Source: Bradyrhizobium sp. Y36
Lineage (GTDB): Bacteria > Pseudomonadota > Alphaproteobacteria > Rhizobiales > Xanthobacteraceae
DNA length: 64,000 nucleotides
Assembly (NCBI RefSeq): GCF_002531575.1
Contig: NZ_NWTI01000011.1
Coordinates: 1-64,000 of the forward strand
Direction: 5' to 3'
In this document: positions 1-8,383 of the stretch, in pieces
Position numbering within the stretch: the first letter of the stretch is position 1
Layout of the letters: each line of letters starts with the position of its first letter
Notes under the pieces: generated by a model
What the model was told of the DNA's origin: nothing
The model's input: only the letters and a program-made list of their open reading frames with translations
The model's database searches: none
Program-made: the position numbers and the translations under genes

Positions 1-75
1 AGCCTCCATTGGGAAGCCTTGAATCACTCCGGCTCAGCGGCGACAAGGGGGTTTGAGTACAGAACCTAGATTCTG

Positions 76-130
76 GTTTTGACGCGTTTTCCTGACGCGA
101 ACCGGTCCCCACTTCGCTCGAAAACGCTCT
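76..130. repeat. Dispersed intergenic repeat, partly palindromic
   Basis: A non-coding stretch just downstream of the first gene, with GCGTTTTC near the left end and GAAAACGC near the right end as inverted arms around a GAACCGG core. This arrangement resembles a dispersed intergenic sequence I know from Bradyrhizobium genomes. It could act as a transcription terminator for the minus-strand operon ending at 129. Bases 1-75 show nothing recognisable. The family assignment is from memory and was not searched. Confidence 0.45.
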
Positions 131-779
131 AGCGCTTCGTCAGGCCCTTGCCCTGCATACGCCAGACCAGCAAATCGATGCGGTCCTGGCCGAAGAACGG
201 CTCGTTCTCGAACACGAAGGTCGGCACGCCCCAATGGCCTGATGCGGCGTGATCCTTCTCGTTCGCCGCGATGACCTGCTCGTAGCGATCCGGATCGGCG
301 CTGATCGCGGCGTCCATCGCGGCGAGATCGAAGCCCGCGGCTTCGGCGGCGCGTGCGAGATGATCGCCCTCGTTCCAGCCCGCGACCGAGCCGTCCCACA
401 GCACGCGCGCGATCGCATATGCAAATTCGAGCGCGCGTCCCTCGAGCTGCGCCATGGCGCCGAGCCGGGTCAGACGGTGGATGTAGGGCTGCTCGGCCGC
501 GACATCGAAGGTGGTCTTGTCCTGCACGATCGGATCGGGCCGGGGAAAGCGGAACGGAATGCCCTCGTGCTGTGCGACGCGCGTGCTGTCGAGCACGACA
601 TAGCGAATGAAGCTCGGGCTGGCCTTCTTGAAGAATCCGGGCACGCGCACCGCGAGCGGGTAGACCGGCCGCAGGTTCACGGTGAGATCGTATTGCTCGA
701 CGAGCTTGAGCGTCTTCGGCAGCGCCAGATAGCTGAACGGACTGCGGAAGGAGTAGAAGAGGTCGACCGACAGGGTCAT
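129..779 (-). CDS. DsbA-fold oxidoreductase of the 2-hydroxychromene-2-carboxylate isomerase family
   Basis: The 216-residue product has the thioredoxin/DsbA fold signature of the HCCA-isomerase branch: an N-terminal FYSFRSPFSYLAL motif with Ser13 where thiol oxidoreductases carry CxxC, a central all-alpha insertion, and a C-terminal GVPTFVFENEPFFGQDR strand-turn. Family members isomerise aromatic cis/trans adducts or act as kappa-class glutathione transferases; the substrate here is unknown. The start at 779 overlaps the stop of the DUF2867 gene in an ATGA, so it is the last gene of a three-gene operon. An in-frame upstream start at 800 would overlap that gene further and is less likely. No signal peptide is visible, so it is cytoplasmic. 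Confidence 0.82.
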   Translation of the reverse strand: MTLSVDLFYSFRSPFSYLALPKTLKLVEQYDLTVNLRPVYPLAVRVPGFFKKASPSFIRYVVLDSTRVAQHEGIPFRFPRPDPIVQDKTTFDVAAEQPYIHRLTRLGAMAQLEGRALEFAYAIARVLWDGSVAGWNEGDHLARAAEAAGFDLAAMDAAISADPDRYEQVIAANEKDHAASGHWGVPTFVFENEPFFGQDRIDLLVWRMQGKGLTKR

Positions 780-1264
780 CGGGCCGGCTCCACGATGCAT
801 CCCATCATGCTGCGGGCCACGAGCTTGTGGAACGGCACGATCAGCGAGAGATAAGCCCGCCCGAGCAGATTGTTGGTCCGCACCAATGTGGTCAATGTCA
901 CCCGCCGGTCCGCCGCGTCGCCGGCGACGTCAACCACGACGCGGAAATCGAGATGGTAGTCGTCAAAGCCGGCGATCAGCCGCTCCGGTGTTTCGCTCAG
1001 GACCGGAAACAGGCCGACCATCCCGTGCGGCGCCGGGGCACCGTCGCCCGACGTCTTCAGCCCGAAGGGCTTCACCAGGATGTTGCGCAAGCGCGTCAGC
1101 GCGTCGACCCAGCGCGGCCCGTGCAGCACCATCCGTGTGCAGGCCTCGCGGGCACTCACGCTGGTCGCGCCGACGTCCGCGCGAAATGCGTCGATGAACT
1201 GCGCGCCTGCCAGCACCGTGCCGGCGTCGACATCAGGGGTGATTTCGCGGACCGTGGCGATCAT
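776..1264 (-). CDS. DUF2867 domain protein
   Basis: The 162-residue protein looks like the DUF2867 family, small polar proteins of unknown role that often sit beside exporters or oxidoreductases. Visible features are a conserved RxxLVKPFGLKT-type segment near residue 65, a GLFPVLSETPERLIAG segment near residue 90, a DYHLDFRV strand, and a C-terminal amphipathic stretch ending in VPFHKLVARSM. The ATG at 1264 overlaps the stop of the upstream MATE gene (ATGA), and its own stop overlaps the start of the DsbA-fold gene, so all three are translationally coupled. The same frame stays open for a long way upstream across the MATE gene, but that extension is an artefact of high GC. Confidence 0.75.
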   Translation of the reverse strand: MIATVREITPDVDAGTVLAGAQFIDAFRADVGATSVSAREACTRMVLHGPRWVDALTRLRNILVKPFGLKTSGDGAPAPHGMVGLFPVLSETPERLIAGFDDYHLDFRVVVDVAGDAADRRVTLTTLVRTNNLLGRAYLSLIVPFHKLVARSMMGCIVEPAR

Positions 1265-2655
1265 GCCGCCAGTTTGCGCGTCAACATCCGGAAGCGCAAG
1301 ATCAGCAGGCCGGCATAGACGAATGTCCCCACCGAGAACCCGACCCAGACGCCGACCGCGCCCAGCCCCGTGTGGAAGGCAAGAATCCAGGCGACGGGAA
1401 AGGAGATGCCCCAATAGCCGATCGCAGCGAACGCCAGCGTCATCCTTGTGTCGTTGAGGCCGCGTAGCGCGCCGCCCATGATGGTCTGGAGCCCGTCGGC
1501 GATGAAGAAGGTGGCGCCGACCAGCAGCAGCGTCGCGGTCAGCGCGACCGTGGGCGCGCTGGCTTCTCCGGCGCCGAAGAACAATCGGCCCAGCTCGTAG
1601 CGGCCGAGGACGATGGCAAGCGTCAGGGCCGAGACCAGCGCGATGCCGAGCACGGCGGCGGCCAGCCCGGCGCGCTTCACCGCCGCCGGCTCGCCGCGGC
1701 CGAAGGCGTGGCCGACCCGCACCGTCGCCGCCATACCGATGCCGAGCGGCACCATGAACAGCACGGCAGTGACCTGGAGCGCGATCTGGTGTGCGGCAAT
1801 CGCGGTGGTCGAGATCAATCCCATCAGCAGCGCGGCCGAGGAGAACAGGCCATATTCCAGCAGCAGGGAAAACGAGATCGGCGCACCGACCGCGATCAGC
1901 TGCCGCATCAGCGGCCAGTCGATCCGCCACAGATGGGCGAGCAGGCGGTAGTCCACGAACGGCTTCCGCCATGCGGCGATGGCGAGAGTCGCGAGGAAGG
2001 TGCCGAGATTGACCATCGTGGTCGCAAGCCCGGCCCCGAACAGGCCGAGCTCCGGCAGGCCGAACAGACCGTGGATCAAGGCATAGACCAGCGCGGCATT
2101 GACCGGGATCGCGGCTACCGTGATCCACAGCGGTGCCTGCGGCCGGTTCATTGCGCTCATCATGCTGCGCAGTGCGATGAAGCCGAGTGCGGGCGCGATG
2201 CCCCAGGCGAGGCCGTTGAGATAGCGCTGGGCGAGCGCGGCCGATTGCGGCAGCTGGCCGAGCGCGATCAGGATCTGCTCGCCATAGAGCGGCGAGGCCA
2301 TCATAGGCAGCGAGATCAAGAGCGCGACCCATAGCCCGACGCGCAGGGAGTGGCGGATGCGCCTGACGTCGCCGGCGCCGAATGCCTGCGCGGCCAGCGG
2401 CGACACCGCCGACATCAGTCCGAGCCCGAAGGTGAAGCTGACGAAGTAGACCGTATGCGCCAACGCCGCCGCCGCCACCGCGCCCTCGCCGAGCCGGCCG
2501 ATCAGCGCGAGATCGGTCGTGATCATCGCGATCTGTCCGAGCTGCGTCAGCATCAGCGGCACGGCCAGCCGCAGCGTCTCGACGAATTCCTGCGCGAGAT
2601 GGTTTTGTGGCGCGCCGGTTTGCGGCTGCGCGTGATGTTGGACGGTGTCGAGCAT
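1261..2655 (-). CDS. MATE family multidrug/toxin efflux transporter
   Basis: A 464-residue integral membrane protein with about twelve hydrophobic helices in two similar halves, the usual MATE length. Typical segments are the N-terminal LRLAVPLMLTQLGQIAM (TM1), DLALIGRLGEGAVAAAALA, and PLAAQAFGAGD after TM2, mirrored in the second half by VRVGHAFGRGEPAAVKRAG. NorM-type MATE proteins export cationic drugs or metabolites with Na+ or H+ coupling at the inner membrane. It is the first gene of the operon with DUF2867 and a DsbA-fold protein, joined by four-base overlaps. Substrate cannot be inferred. Confidence 0.9.
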   Translation of the reverse strand: MLDTVQHHAQPQTGAPQNHLAQEFVETLRLAVPLMLTQLGQIAMITTDLALIGRLGEGAVAAAALAHTVYFVSFTFGLGLMSAVSPLAAQAFGAGDVRRIRHSLRVGLWVALLISLPMMASPLYGEQILIALGQLPQSAALAQRYLNGLAWGIAPALGFIALRSMMSAMNRPQAPLWITVAAIPVNAALVYALIHGLFGLPELGLFGAGLATTMVNLGTFLATLAIAAWRKPFVDYRLLAHLWRIDWPLMRQLIAVGAPISFSLLLEYGLFSSAALLMGLISTTAIAAHQIALQVTAVLFMVPLGIGMAATVRVGHAFGRGEPAAVKRAGLAAAVLGIALVSALTLAIVLGRYELGRLFFGAGEASAPTVALTATLLLVGATFFIADGLQTIMGGALRGLNDTRMTLAFAAIGYWGISFPVAWILAFHTGLGAVGVWVGFSVGTFVYAGLLILRFRMLTRKLAA

Positions 2656-2735
2656 GGCGGCTCATTAGCACAGCCGGGCGACCAAAACATGGCTCGTGAG
2701 AACGAGAGGTGAGATGCTCTATCAGCCCGCTCGGT

Positions 2736-2829
2736 CTCGTGGGCAAAGGCGCATTTGCGCCGTGCCCACGACCTATTCATTGGTCCAAAGAAAGCCGTGG
2801 GCACGCTTCGCTTTGCCCACCCTACGAGA
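2736..2829. repeat. Intergenic palindromic repeat between MATE and murA
   Basis: Two adjacent inverted structures. The first pairs CGTGGGCA with TGCCCACG around GGCGCATTTGCGCC; the second repeats GTGGGCA and TGCCCAC. The element ends with CTACGAG, echoing CTCG at its start. It lies downstream of murA and upstream of the MATE gene, so it may terminate the murA transcript. The sequence style matches dispersed Bradyrhizobium intergenic palindromes. Confidence 0.6.
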
Positions 2830-2871
2830 CTGTGCGAGGAGAACCGACCGTCTCCTGGAAGGAGAGAAGAC

Positions 2872-4167
2872 TCAGCCCTTCCGCTCCGGCACGCGCTTGA
2901 TCTTCGCGCCCAGCGCGTTCAGCCGTTCCTCGATACGCTCGTAGCCGCGCTCGATCTGGTCGGCGTTGTTGATGGTGGAGGTGCCCTGGGCGCATTCGGC
3001 GGCCAGCAGCATCGCCATGCCGGCGCGGATGTCGGGTGAGGTCATGGTCGCGCCATGCAGGCGGCTGGGACCCGCGATGATCGCGCGGTGGGGGTCGCAC
3101 AGCACGATGCGCGCGCCCATCGCGATCAGCTTGTCGACGAAGAACATCCGGGATTCGAACATCTTCTCGAACATCAGGATCACGCCCTCGCATTGCGTGG
3201 CGGTGACGATCGCGATCGACATCAGGTCAGCCGGGAAGGCCGGCCAGGGCTGGTCCTCCAGCTTCGGCACGTGGCCGCCGAAATCGTCCTGGATCTTCAG
3301 GGTCTGGTTCGAGGGAACGATGAGGTCATCGCCCTCGACGCGGCAGACGATGCCGAGCCGCTCGAAACCCATGCGGATCGAGCGCAGATGCTCGACGCCG
3401 GCACGGGTGATGCGCAGCGGCGAGCGCGTCACGGCGGCAAGGCCGATCAGCGAGCCGACCTCGATGTGATCGGGCTGGATGCGGTAGGTCGTTGCCCCCA
3501 GCGTCGCCGGCCCGTGCACGATCATGGTGTTGGTGCCGATGCCCTCGATCCTGGCGCCGAGCGCGACGAGGAAATTGGCGAGGTCCTGCACATGCGGCTC
3601 AGAGGCTGCGTTGCGCAGATAGGTGACGCCGTCGGCGGCGACCGCGGCGACCAGCGCGTTCTCGGTTGCGGTCACGCTCGGTTCGTCCAGGAACACGTCG
3701 GCGCCGGCGAGCCTGGCCGCGCGGAATTCGAGCCGGTCGGTCGCGGTGACTTTCGCCCCTAACTGCTCCAGCGCCAGCACATGGGTGTCGAGCCGACGCC
3801 GGCCGATGACGTCGCCGCCCGGCGGCGGCAGCATCACTTCGCCGCAGCGGGCGAGCAGGGGGCCTGCGAGCAGGATCGAGGCGCGGATGCGCACGCACAG
3901 CTCGGGATCGAGGTCGGCCGCGCGGATGCTCTTGGCGTGGATGTGAAGCGTGTTGCGGGCGGTCCATTCCGCGGCCGCGCCGACCGAGCGGATCAGCTCG
4001 ACCAGCGTCTCGGTGTCGCGGATGCGCGGCACGTTCTCCAGCGTCACCGGATGTTCGGTGAGCAGCGCCGCGGCGATGATCGGCAGCGCCGAATTCTTGT
4101 TGCCGGACGGCTCGATCGAGCCCGAGAGCCGGTGACCGCCCTCGACGATGTATTGGATGGGCGCCAC
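2872..4167 (-). CDS. murA: UDP-N-acetylglucosamine 1-carboxyvinyltransferase, Asp-type active site
   Basis: The 431-residue protein (usual MurA length about 420-430) transfers enolpyruvate from PEP to UDP-GlcNAc, the first committed step of peptidoglycan synthesis in the cytoplasm. Conserved residues: K24-N25 (E. coli K22-N23), R95 (R91), R124 (R120), D314 in PAFPAD (D305) and the C-terminal DIRAGMAM segment carrying the R397 equivalent. The active-site loop reads GGDVIGRRR, with D119 in place of the usual Cys115. This substitution is known in naturally fosfomycin-insensitive MurA enzymes such as those of Mycobacterium and Chlamydia. The start is GTG at 4167 with GGAG eight bases upstream. 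It has no peptidoglycan genes beside it, so it may be a second MurA copy. Confidence 0.92.
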   Translation of the reverse strand: MAPIQYIVEGGHRLSGSIEPSGNKNSALPIIAAALLTEHPVTLENVPRIRDTETLVELIRSVGAAAEWTARNTLHIHAKSIRAADLDPELCVRIRASILLAGPLLARCGEVMLPPPGGDVIGRRRLDTHVLALEQLGAKVTATDRLEFRAARLAGADVFLDEPSVTATENALVAAVAADGVTYLRNAASEPHVQDLANFLVALGARIEGIGTNTMIVHGPATLGATTYRIQPDHIEVGSLIGLAAVTRSPLRITRAGVEHLRSIRMGFERLGIVCRVEGDDLIVPSNQTLKIQDDFGGHVPKLEDQPWPAFPADLMSIAIVTATQCEGVILMFEKMFESRMFFVDKLIAMGARIVLCDPHRAIIAGPSRLHGATMTSPDIRAGMAMLLAAECAQGTSTINNADQIERGYERIEERLNALGAKIKRVPERKG

Positions 4168-4293
4168 GGGATTTCTCCGTCCTGATGGGTTGGGGCGGGC
4201 TGCTTTGGAGGCGGAAACTATAGGGAATTGAGCGCGGTAGCAATTGCGCTGGGTGCGGGCTCCAGGGGCCGCCGGCTGCCTTCTGCGGGGGGC

Positions 4294-4761
4294 TCAGAGC
4301 AGGCCGATGATGTTCCCCACCACATAGAGGATCGCGATCAGGATCAGCGCGCCGATCATGACGAAGGAGATTTCGATCGCGATCGCGCCGGTGCCGAGGA
4401 GGGCCGCGACGCCGGCGAGGAGCCGCTCTTCCCTGAAGACCAGCGAGAGGACCGACAGCAAGATGGCGAGCAGGCCGAGCGAGATCGCGGTGGCGGAAGC
4501 GGCTTCGCTCCAGCTGCGTCCGGCCGATTTCTCGACCTTCGGGGCCTGATACTCGATCCCCTTCACGCGCGCCATCACGCGGTCCTTGATGCGATGGCCG
4601 GTGTCGACGATGACCTGGTCCGCCGGCGGCGGCGGAAACACCATCGGCACCACCCAATGCGGCAACACGGCCGCCATCAGCGCCAGCACACCGACAATGC
4701 TGCCGATAATGCCGAGACGGCGGGATGGCACGGCGGAGCTGGTCGGTGCAGAGGCGGTCAT
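4294..4761 (-). CDS. Conserved small membrane protein of unknown function
   Basis: A 155-residue protein I do not recognise. It has a short Ser/Ala/Pro-rich N-terminus and a hydrophobic helix near residues 15-35. A periplasmic or cytoplasmic segment with PPPPADQVIVDTGHRIKDR follows. Three C-terminal hydrophobic helices (TAISLGLLAILLSVLSLV, LLAGVAALLGTGAIAIEISF, MIGALILIAILYVVGNIIGL) come last, so four transmembrane segments in all. ATG at 4761 is preferred over an ATG 36 bases upstream because the extra residues are polar and not helix-like. It stands alone between murA and the scramblase homologue on the same strand, 126 bases from murA. Confidence 0.65.
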   Translation of the reverse strand: MTASAPTSSAVPSRRLGIIGSIVGVLALMAAVLPHWVVPMVFPPPPADQVIVDTGHRIKDRVMARVKGIEYQAPKVEKSAGRSWSEAASATAISLGLLAILLSVLSLVFREERLLAGVAALLGTGAIAIEISFVMIGALILIAILYVVGNIIGLL

Positions 4762-4848
4762 GGCGTGACACTTCCCGGCCGGGATTGGCCTTGTCATGCC
4801 CCTTCGTCGCGATGGCGGGTGGCGAGGTTCAGGGAGCTAGACGGGGCT

Positions 4849-5487
4849 TCAATTGCGAAGCCAATTGATCGCACCGCCCTCGCCTTTGACTTCGAAGTAC
4901 ATGAGGTCGATGTAGATGGCCGCTGCGAGAACCAGCGCTCGCTCATCTTCGGTCAGGCCGGGGTCCAGATATTCCACGAGAAAACTATCGCGGTCCGTAA
5001 ACAGTTCAGAGCCGAGGCCGGACCATTTTTTCGCAACGCGCGCGTGCTCGTGCGCTCCGCGCATGAACGGAAATGTCCACACGCGCCAAAATGGCGAGCT
5101 GACTTCGAGCAACACTCTCCCCTGCGCATCGCGCACATGGAAGGTCTTGGTGAGAATCGAAAACTGACGCTCGATGGTTCCGATCAGGCGGCTGTCGCGC
5201 GAATGCAGCTCCAGACACTGAAAGAACCAGCGGAAGGGATGAATCCCGCGCATGACCTGCTGTCGGGCATTGTCGAAAAAAAGGATCTCAAAAGCGCGCC
5301 AATGCCCAAATACCTGGCGCCCCAGGAAGCCGAGAAGTCCCTTTTGCTGCTCGGCCGCATAGAGCAGATCGCGACCATTTTGATCGCAGATGCGGTATTT
5401 GTTGCGGGTTTCGAGACCGAAGAGCTCGGCCAATTCGAAGGCCTGCTGCACGTACATTTGGCGCTGGTTAGCTAAAGTCGACAACAT
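4849..5487 (-). CDS. Phospholipid scramblase family protein
   Basis: The 212-residue product matches the scramblase (LURP/tubby-like) family along its length. It has LFGLETRNKYRICDQNGRD near residue 23, an LLYAAEQ segment, IEILFFDN-like strands, RQFSILTKTFHVRD in the middle, and the C-terminal WSGLGSELFTDRDSFLVEY block followed by a final hydrophobic LVLAAAIYIDLMYFE helix. The family is named for eukaryotic PLSCR proteins, which bind Ca2+ and have been linked to lipid movement between leaflets. Bacterial roles are unproven. No signal peptide or Cys/Pro-rich N-terminus is present; the single C-terminal helix could anchor it in the inner membrane. ATG at 5487 has GGGAGAGG nine bases upstream. 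Confidence 0.8.
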   Translation of the reverse strand: MLSTLANQRQMYVQQAFELAELFGLETRNKYRICDQNGRDLLYAAEQQKGLLGFLGRQVFGHWRAFEILFFDNARQQVMRGIHPFRWFFQCLELHSRDSRLIGTIERQFSILTKTFHVRDAQGRVLLEVSSPFWRVWTFPFMRGAHEHARVAKKWSGLGSELFTDRDSFLVEYLDPGLTEDERALVLAAAIYIDLMYFEVKGEGGAINWLRN

Positions 5488-5572
5488 TCGCTCGGACCTC
5501 TCCCAGTGCCAGCTACGCCATTTTGTCGCAGTGGCCAGTGGGGAGGTTCAGGGGGTGGGATTGGTCTCGCCG

Positions 5573-5657
5573 CCATGCCCAGGGCTTGTCCCGGGCATCC
5601 ACGTCTCGTTTCTTCGGAGCAAGGCCGTCGATGGCCGGGACAAGCCCGGCCATGACG
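5573..5657. repeat. Palindromic intergenic repeat downstream of gyrB
   Basis: An inverted repeat with left arm CATGCCCAGGGCTTGTCCCG and right arm CGGGACAAGCCCGGCCATGA enclosing CATCCACGTC. It belongs to the same style of element as those at 13528, 13861 and 29254. Placed immediately after the gyrB stop, it is a likely transcript end for gyrB. Confidence 0.65.
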
Positions 5658-5667
5658 CTGTTGCGCC

Positions 5668-8103
5668 TCAGATATCGATCGTCGCGCTCAGCGAATGTTC
5701 CTGGATGAAGTCGCGGCGCGGCTCGACCACGTCGCCCATCAACTTGGTGAAGATGTCGTCGGCCTCATCGACCTCCTTGACCTTCACCTGCAGCAGCGAG
5801 CGCACCTCGGTGTCGAGCGTGGTCTCCCAGAGTTGCTCGGGGTTCATCTCGCCGAGACCTTTGTAGCGCTGCAGCGTGATGCCCTTGCGCCCGGAGTCGG
5901 TGACCGCCTCGAACAGGTCGGACGGGCCGTGCACCACATGCTCGCTATCCTTCCGCCGCAGCTTGCCGGAGCGGGCATAGACGTCCTGGAGCTTGGGCGC
6001 GTACTCGTCGAGCTTGCGGGCTTCCACCGAGCCGAGCAGCGCATCGTCGATGATGGCCGCTTCCTTGACGCCGCGCACGGTGCGCTCGAACAGGAAGCCC
6101 TGGCCTTCGACGAATTGGCCGACCCAGCCGCGCTCGACCTCCTCGGCCTGGCTGTCCAGCCGGGTCGCGATATACTGCGCAGCCGCCGCGGCGTTCTCGG
6201 GATTGCCGTAAACCGATTTGTTCAGCACGCCGGTGATCGCGGCCTGCTCGACCACCTTGCGGTTATAGCGGCTGTGCAGGTTGCGCAGGATGCTGCGAAC
6301 GACGCGCGCGTCGTCGACCAGCGCGCGCAGATCGCGCCCCGAGCGGTCGCCGCCGGTGCCGGGGATGTACACGCAGTCGTCGAGGCCGGCGTCGATCAGA
6401 TAGTCTTCCAGCGCGCGCTCGTCCTTCAGGTATTGCTCGGACTTGCCTCTGGAGACCTTATAGAGCGGCGGCTGCGCGATATAGAGATAGCCGCCGTCGA
6501 TGATGTCGCGCATCTGCCGGTAGAAGAAGGTCAGCAGCAGCGTACGGATGTGGGCGCCGTCGACGTCGGCGTCCGTCATCACGATGATCTTGTGATAGCG
6601 CAGCTTCTCGATGGAGAACTCGTCGCTGATGCCGGTGCCGAGCGCGGTGATCAGCGTGCCGATCTGCTCCGATGACAGCATCTTGTCGGGGCGGACGCGT
6701 TCGACGTTCAAGATCTTGCCGCGCAGCGGCAGCACGGCCTGGAATTCGCGGTTGCGGCCCTGCTTGGCGCTGCCACCTGCCGAGTCACCCTCGACGATGA
6801 ACAGTTCGGACTTGGCCGGATCCTTTTCCTGGCAGTCGGCGAGCTTGCCGGGCAGCGAGGAGACCGAGAGCGGGCTCTTGCGCGTCAGCTCGCGCGCCTT
6901 TCGCGCGGCTTCACGCGCGGCGGCAGCCTGGATCACCTTGCCGACGATCATCTTGGCTTCGGTCGGATGTTCCTCGAACCAGGCTTGCAGCGCCTCGTTG
7001 AGCACGTTCTCGACCACGGGGCGCACTTCCGAGGACACCAGCTTGTCCTTGGTCTGCGACGAGAATTTCGGATCGGGCACCTTCACCGACAGCACGGCCG
7101 TGAGGCCTTCGCGGCAGTCGTCGCCGGTCAGCGCGATCTTTTCCTTCTTGGCATTGGCTTCGGCATAGCCGTTGACCTGGCGCGTCAGCGCGCCGCGGAA
7201 GCCTGCGAGATGGGTGCCGCCGTCACGCTGCGGGATGTTGTTGGTGAAGCACAGCACGTTCTCGTGGTAGCTGTCGTTCCACCACAGCGCGGCCTCGACG
7301 CCGATGCCGTTGGCCTCGGCGCGCACCATGATCGGCGCCGGCACGATCGCCTTCTTGTTGCGATCGAGATATTTGACGAATTCCTCGACGCCGCCGGAAT
7401 AGTGCATCTCCTCGCGCCTCTCGACCGCGTGACGCATGTCGGAGAGCGCGATGTTGACGCCGGAATTGAGGAAGGCGAGCTCGCGCAGCCGATGCTCCAG
7501 CGTCGCGAAATCATACTCGATGTTCTTGAAGGTCTCGGTCGAGGCGAGAAACGTGACCTCGGTGCCGCGCTTGCCCGGCGCATCGCCGACCGTCTTGAGC
7601 GGCGCCACGGCATCGCCATGGGCGAACTCGATATAGTGCTCCTTGTTGTCCCGCCAGATGCGCAGGCCGAGCTTGCTCGACAGCGCGTTGACGACGGAGA
7701 CGCCCACGCCGTGAAGACCGCCCGAGACCTTGTAGGAGTTCTGGTCGAATTTTCCGCCGGCGTGCAACTGGGTCATGATGACCTCGGCCGCCGAGATGCC
7801 TTCGCCCTTGTGGATGTCGACGGGAATGCCGCGGCCGTCGTCGCGCACGGTGACGGAATTGTCGGAATTGAGCACGACGTCGACGCGCGTGGCGTGGCCC
7901 GCCAGCGCTTCGTCGATTGCGTTGTCGACGACCTCGTAGACCATGTGGTGCAGGCCGGAGCCGTCGTCGGTGTCGCCGATATACATGCCGGGGCGCTTGC
8001 GGACGGCATCGAGACCCTTGAGCACGCGGATCGATTCCGCACCGTATTCGCTCGGATTGGAGGGCTCGTTTTCGGCAGCGGGCTGCCGAGCAGGTTCTGT
8101 CAT
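5668..8103 (-). CDS. gyrB: DNA gyrase subunit B
   Basis: The 811-residue ATPase subunit of type II topoisomerase, which introduces negative supercoils together with GyrA. Domains in order are the GHKL ATPase (VVDNAIDEALAGH, DDGRGIP, GGLHGVGVSVVNAL), the transducer domain, the TOPRIM metal site (EGDSAGGSAKQGR and DADVDGAHIRTL), and the C-terminal GyrB tail with QRYKGLGEMNPEQLWETT. There is no large insertion between TOPRIM and tail. ATG at 8103 follows a GAAGG element; an in-frame upstream start at 8172 adds residues not typical of GyrB. It lies in the conserved replication block but is separated from recF by three lipoprotein genes. Confidence 0.97.
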   Translation of the reverse strand: MTEPARQPAAENEPSNPSEYGAESIRVLKGLDAVRKRPGMYIGDTDDGSGLHHMVYEVVDNAIDEALAGHATRVDVVLNSDNSVTVRDDGRGIPVDIHKGEGISAAEVIMTQLHAGGKFDQNSYKVSGGLHGVGVSVVNALSSKLGLRIWRDNKEHYIEFAHGDAVAPLKTVGDAPGKRGTEVTFLASTETFKNIEYDFATLEHRLRELAFLNSGVNIALSDMRHAVERREEMHYSGGVEEFVKYLDRNKKAIVPAPIMVRAEANGIGVEAALWWNDSYHENVLCFTNNIPQRDGGTHLAGFRGALTRQVNGYAEANAKKEKIALTGDDCREGLTAVLSVKVPDPKFSSQTKDKLVSSEVRPVVENVLNEALQAWFEEHPTEAKMIVGKVIQAAAAREAARKARELTRKSPLSVSSLPGKLADCQEKDPAKSELFIVEGDSAGGSAKQGRNREFQAVLPLRGKILNVERVRPDKMLSSEQIGTLITALGTGISDEFSIEKLRYHKIIVMTDADVDGAHIRTLLLTFFYRQMRDIIDGGYLYIAQPPLYKVSRGKSEQYLKDERALEDYLIDAGLDDCVYIPGTGGDRSGRDLRALVDDARVVRSILRNLHSRYNRKVVEQAAITGVLNKSVYGNPENAAAAAQYIATRLDSQAEEVERGWVGQFVEGQGFLFERTVRGVKEAAIIDDALLGSVEARKLDEYAPKLQDVYARSGKLRRKDSEHVVHGPSDLFEAVTDSGRKGITLQRYKGLGEMNPEQLWETTLDTEVRSLLQVKVKEVDEADDIFTKLMGDVVEPRRDFIQEHSLSATIDI

Positions 8104-8383
8104 GAGAGGCCTTCGAAATGTCGCCCGAATCAGCGGCGCAAAAGGCGCTGACTTGCAGGCTATTTGTGCCATGAAAGAGGGATTGCGCCTAGCGCAAAGT
8201 ATGCTGTCGCAACCCTTTGAGCAGATAGGGTTTTTTGGTTGGTTTTCAAGGCGTGGGAAGGCCGATTTCGGGGCCCGTGAAAAGCCCGATTCGAGACCCC
8301 GTTCCGGGTCCGCGAAGGCGTGGATTTTGCGGGCACGGAGGCTTGTTCAAGGGGGCCTTGGCGCCGCGGAGCGGGCCGCTGGG

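Noticed and set aside
776..2746. A 656-codon open frame spanning the MATE gene and the DUF2867 gene on the minus strand
   Set aside because: Only the last 162 codons look like a protein family; the remainder is an Arg/Ala/Asp-rich out-of-frame reading of the MATE gene caused by high GC.
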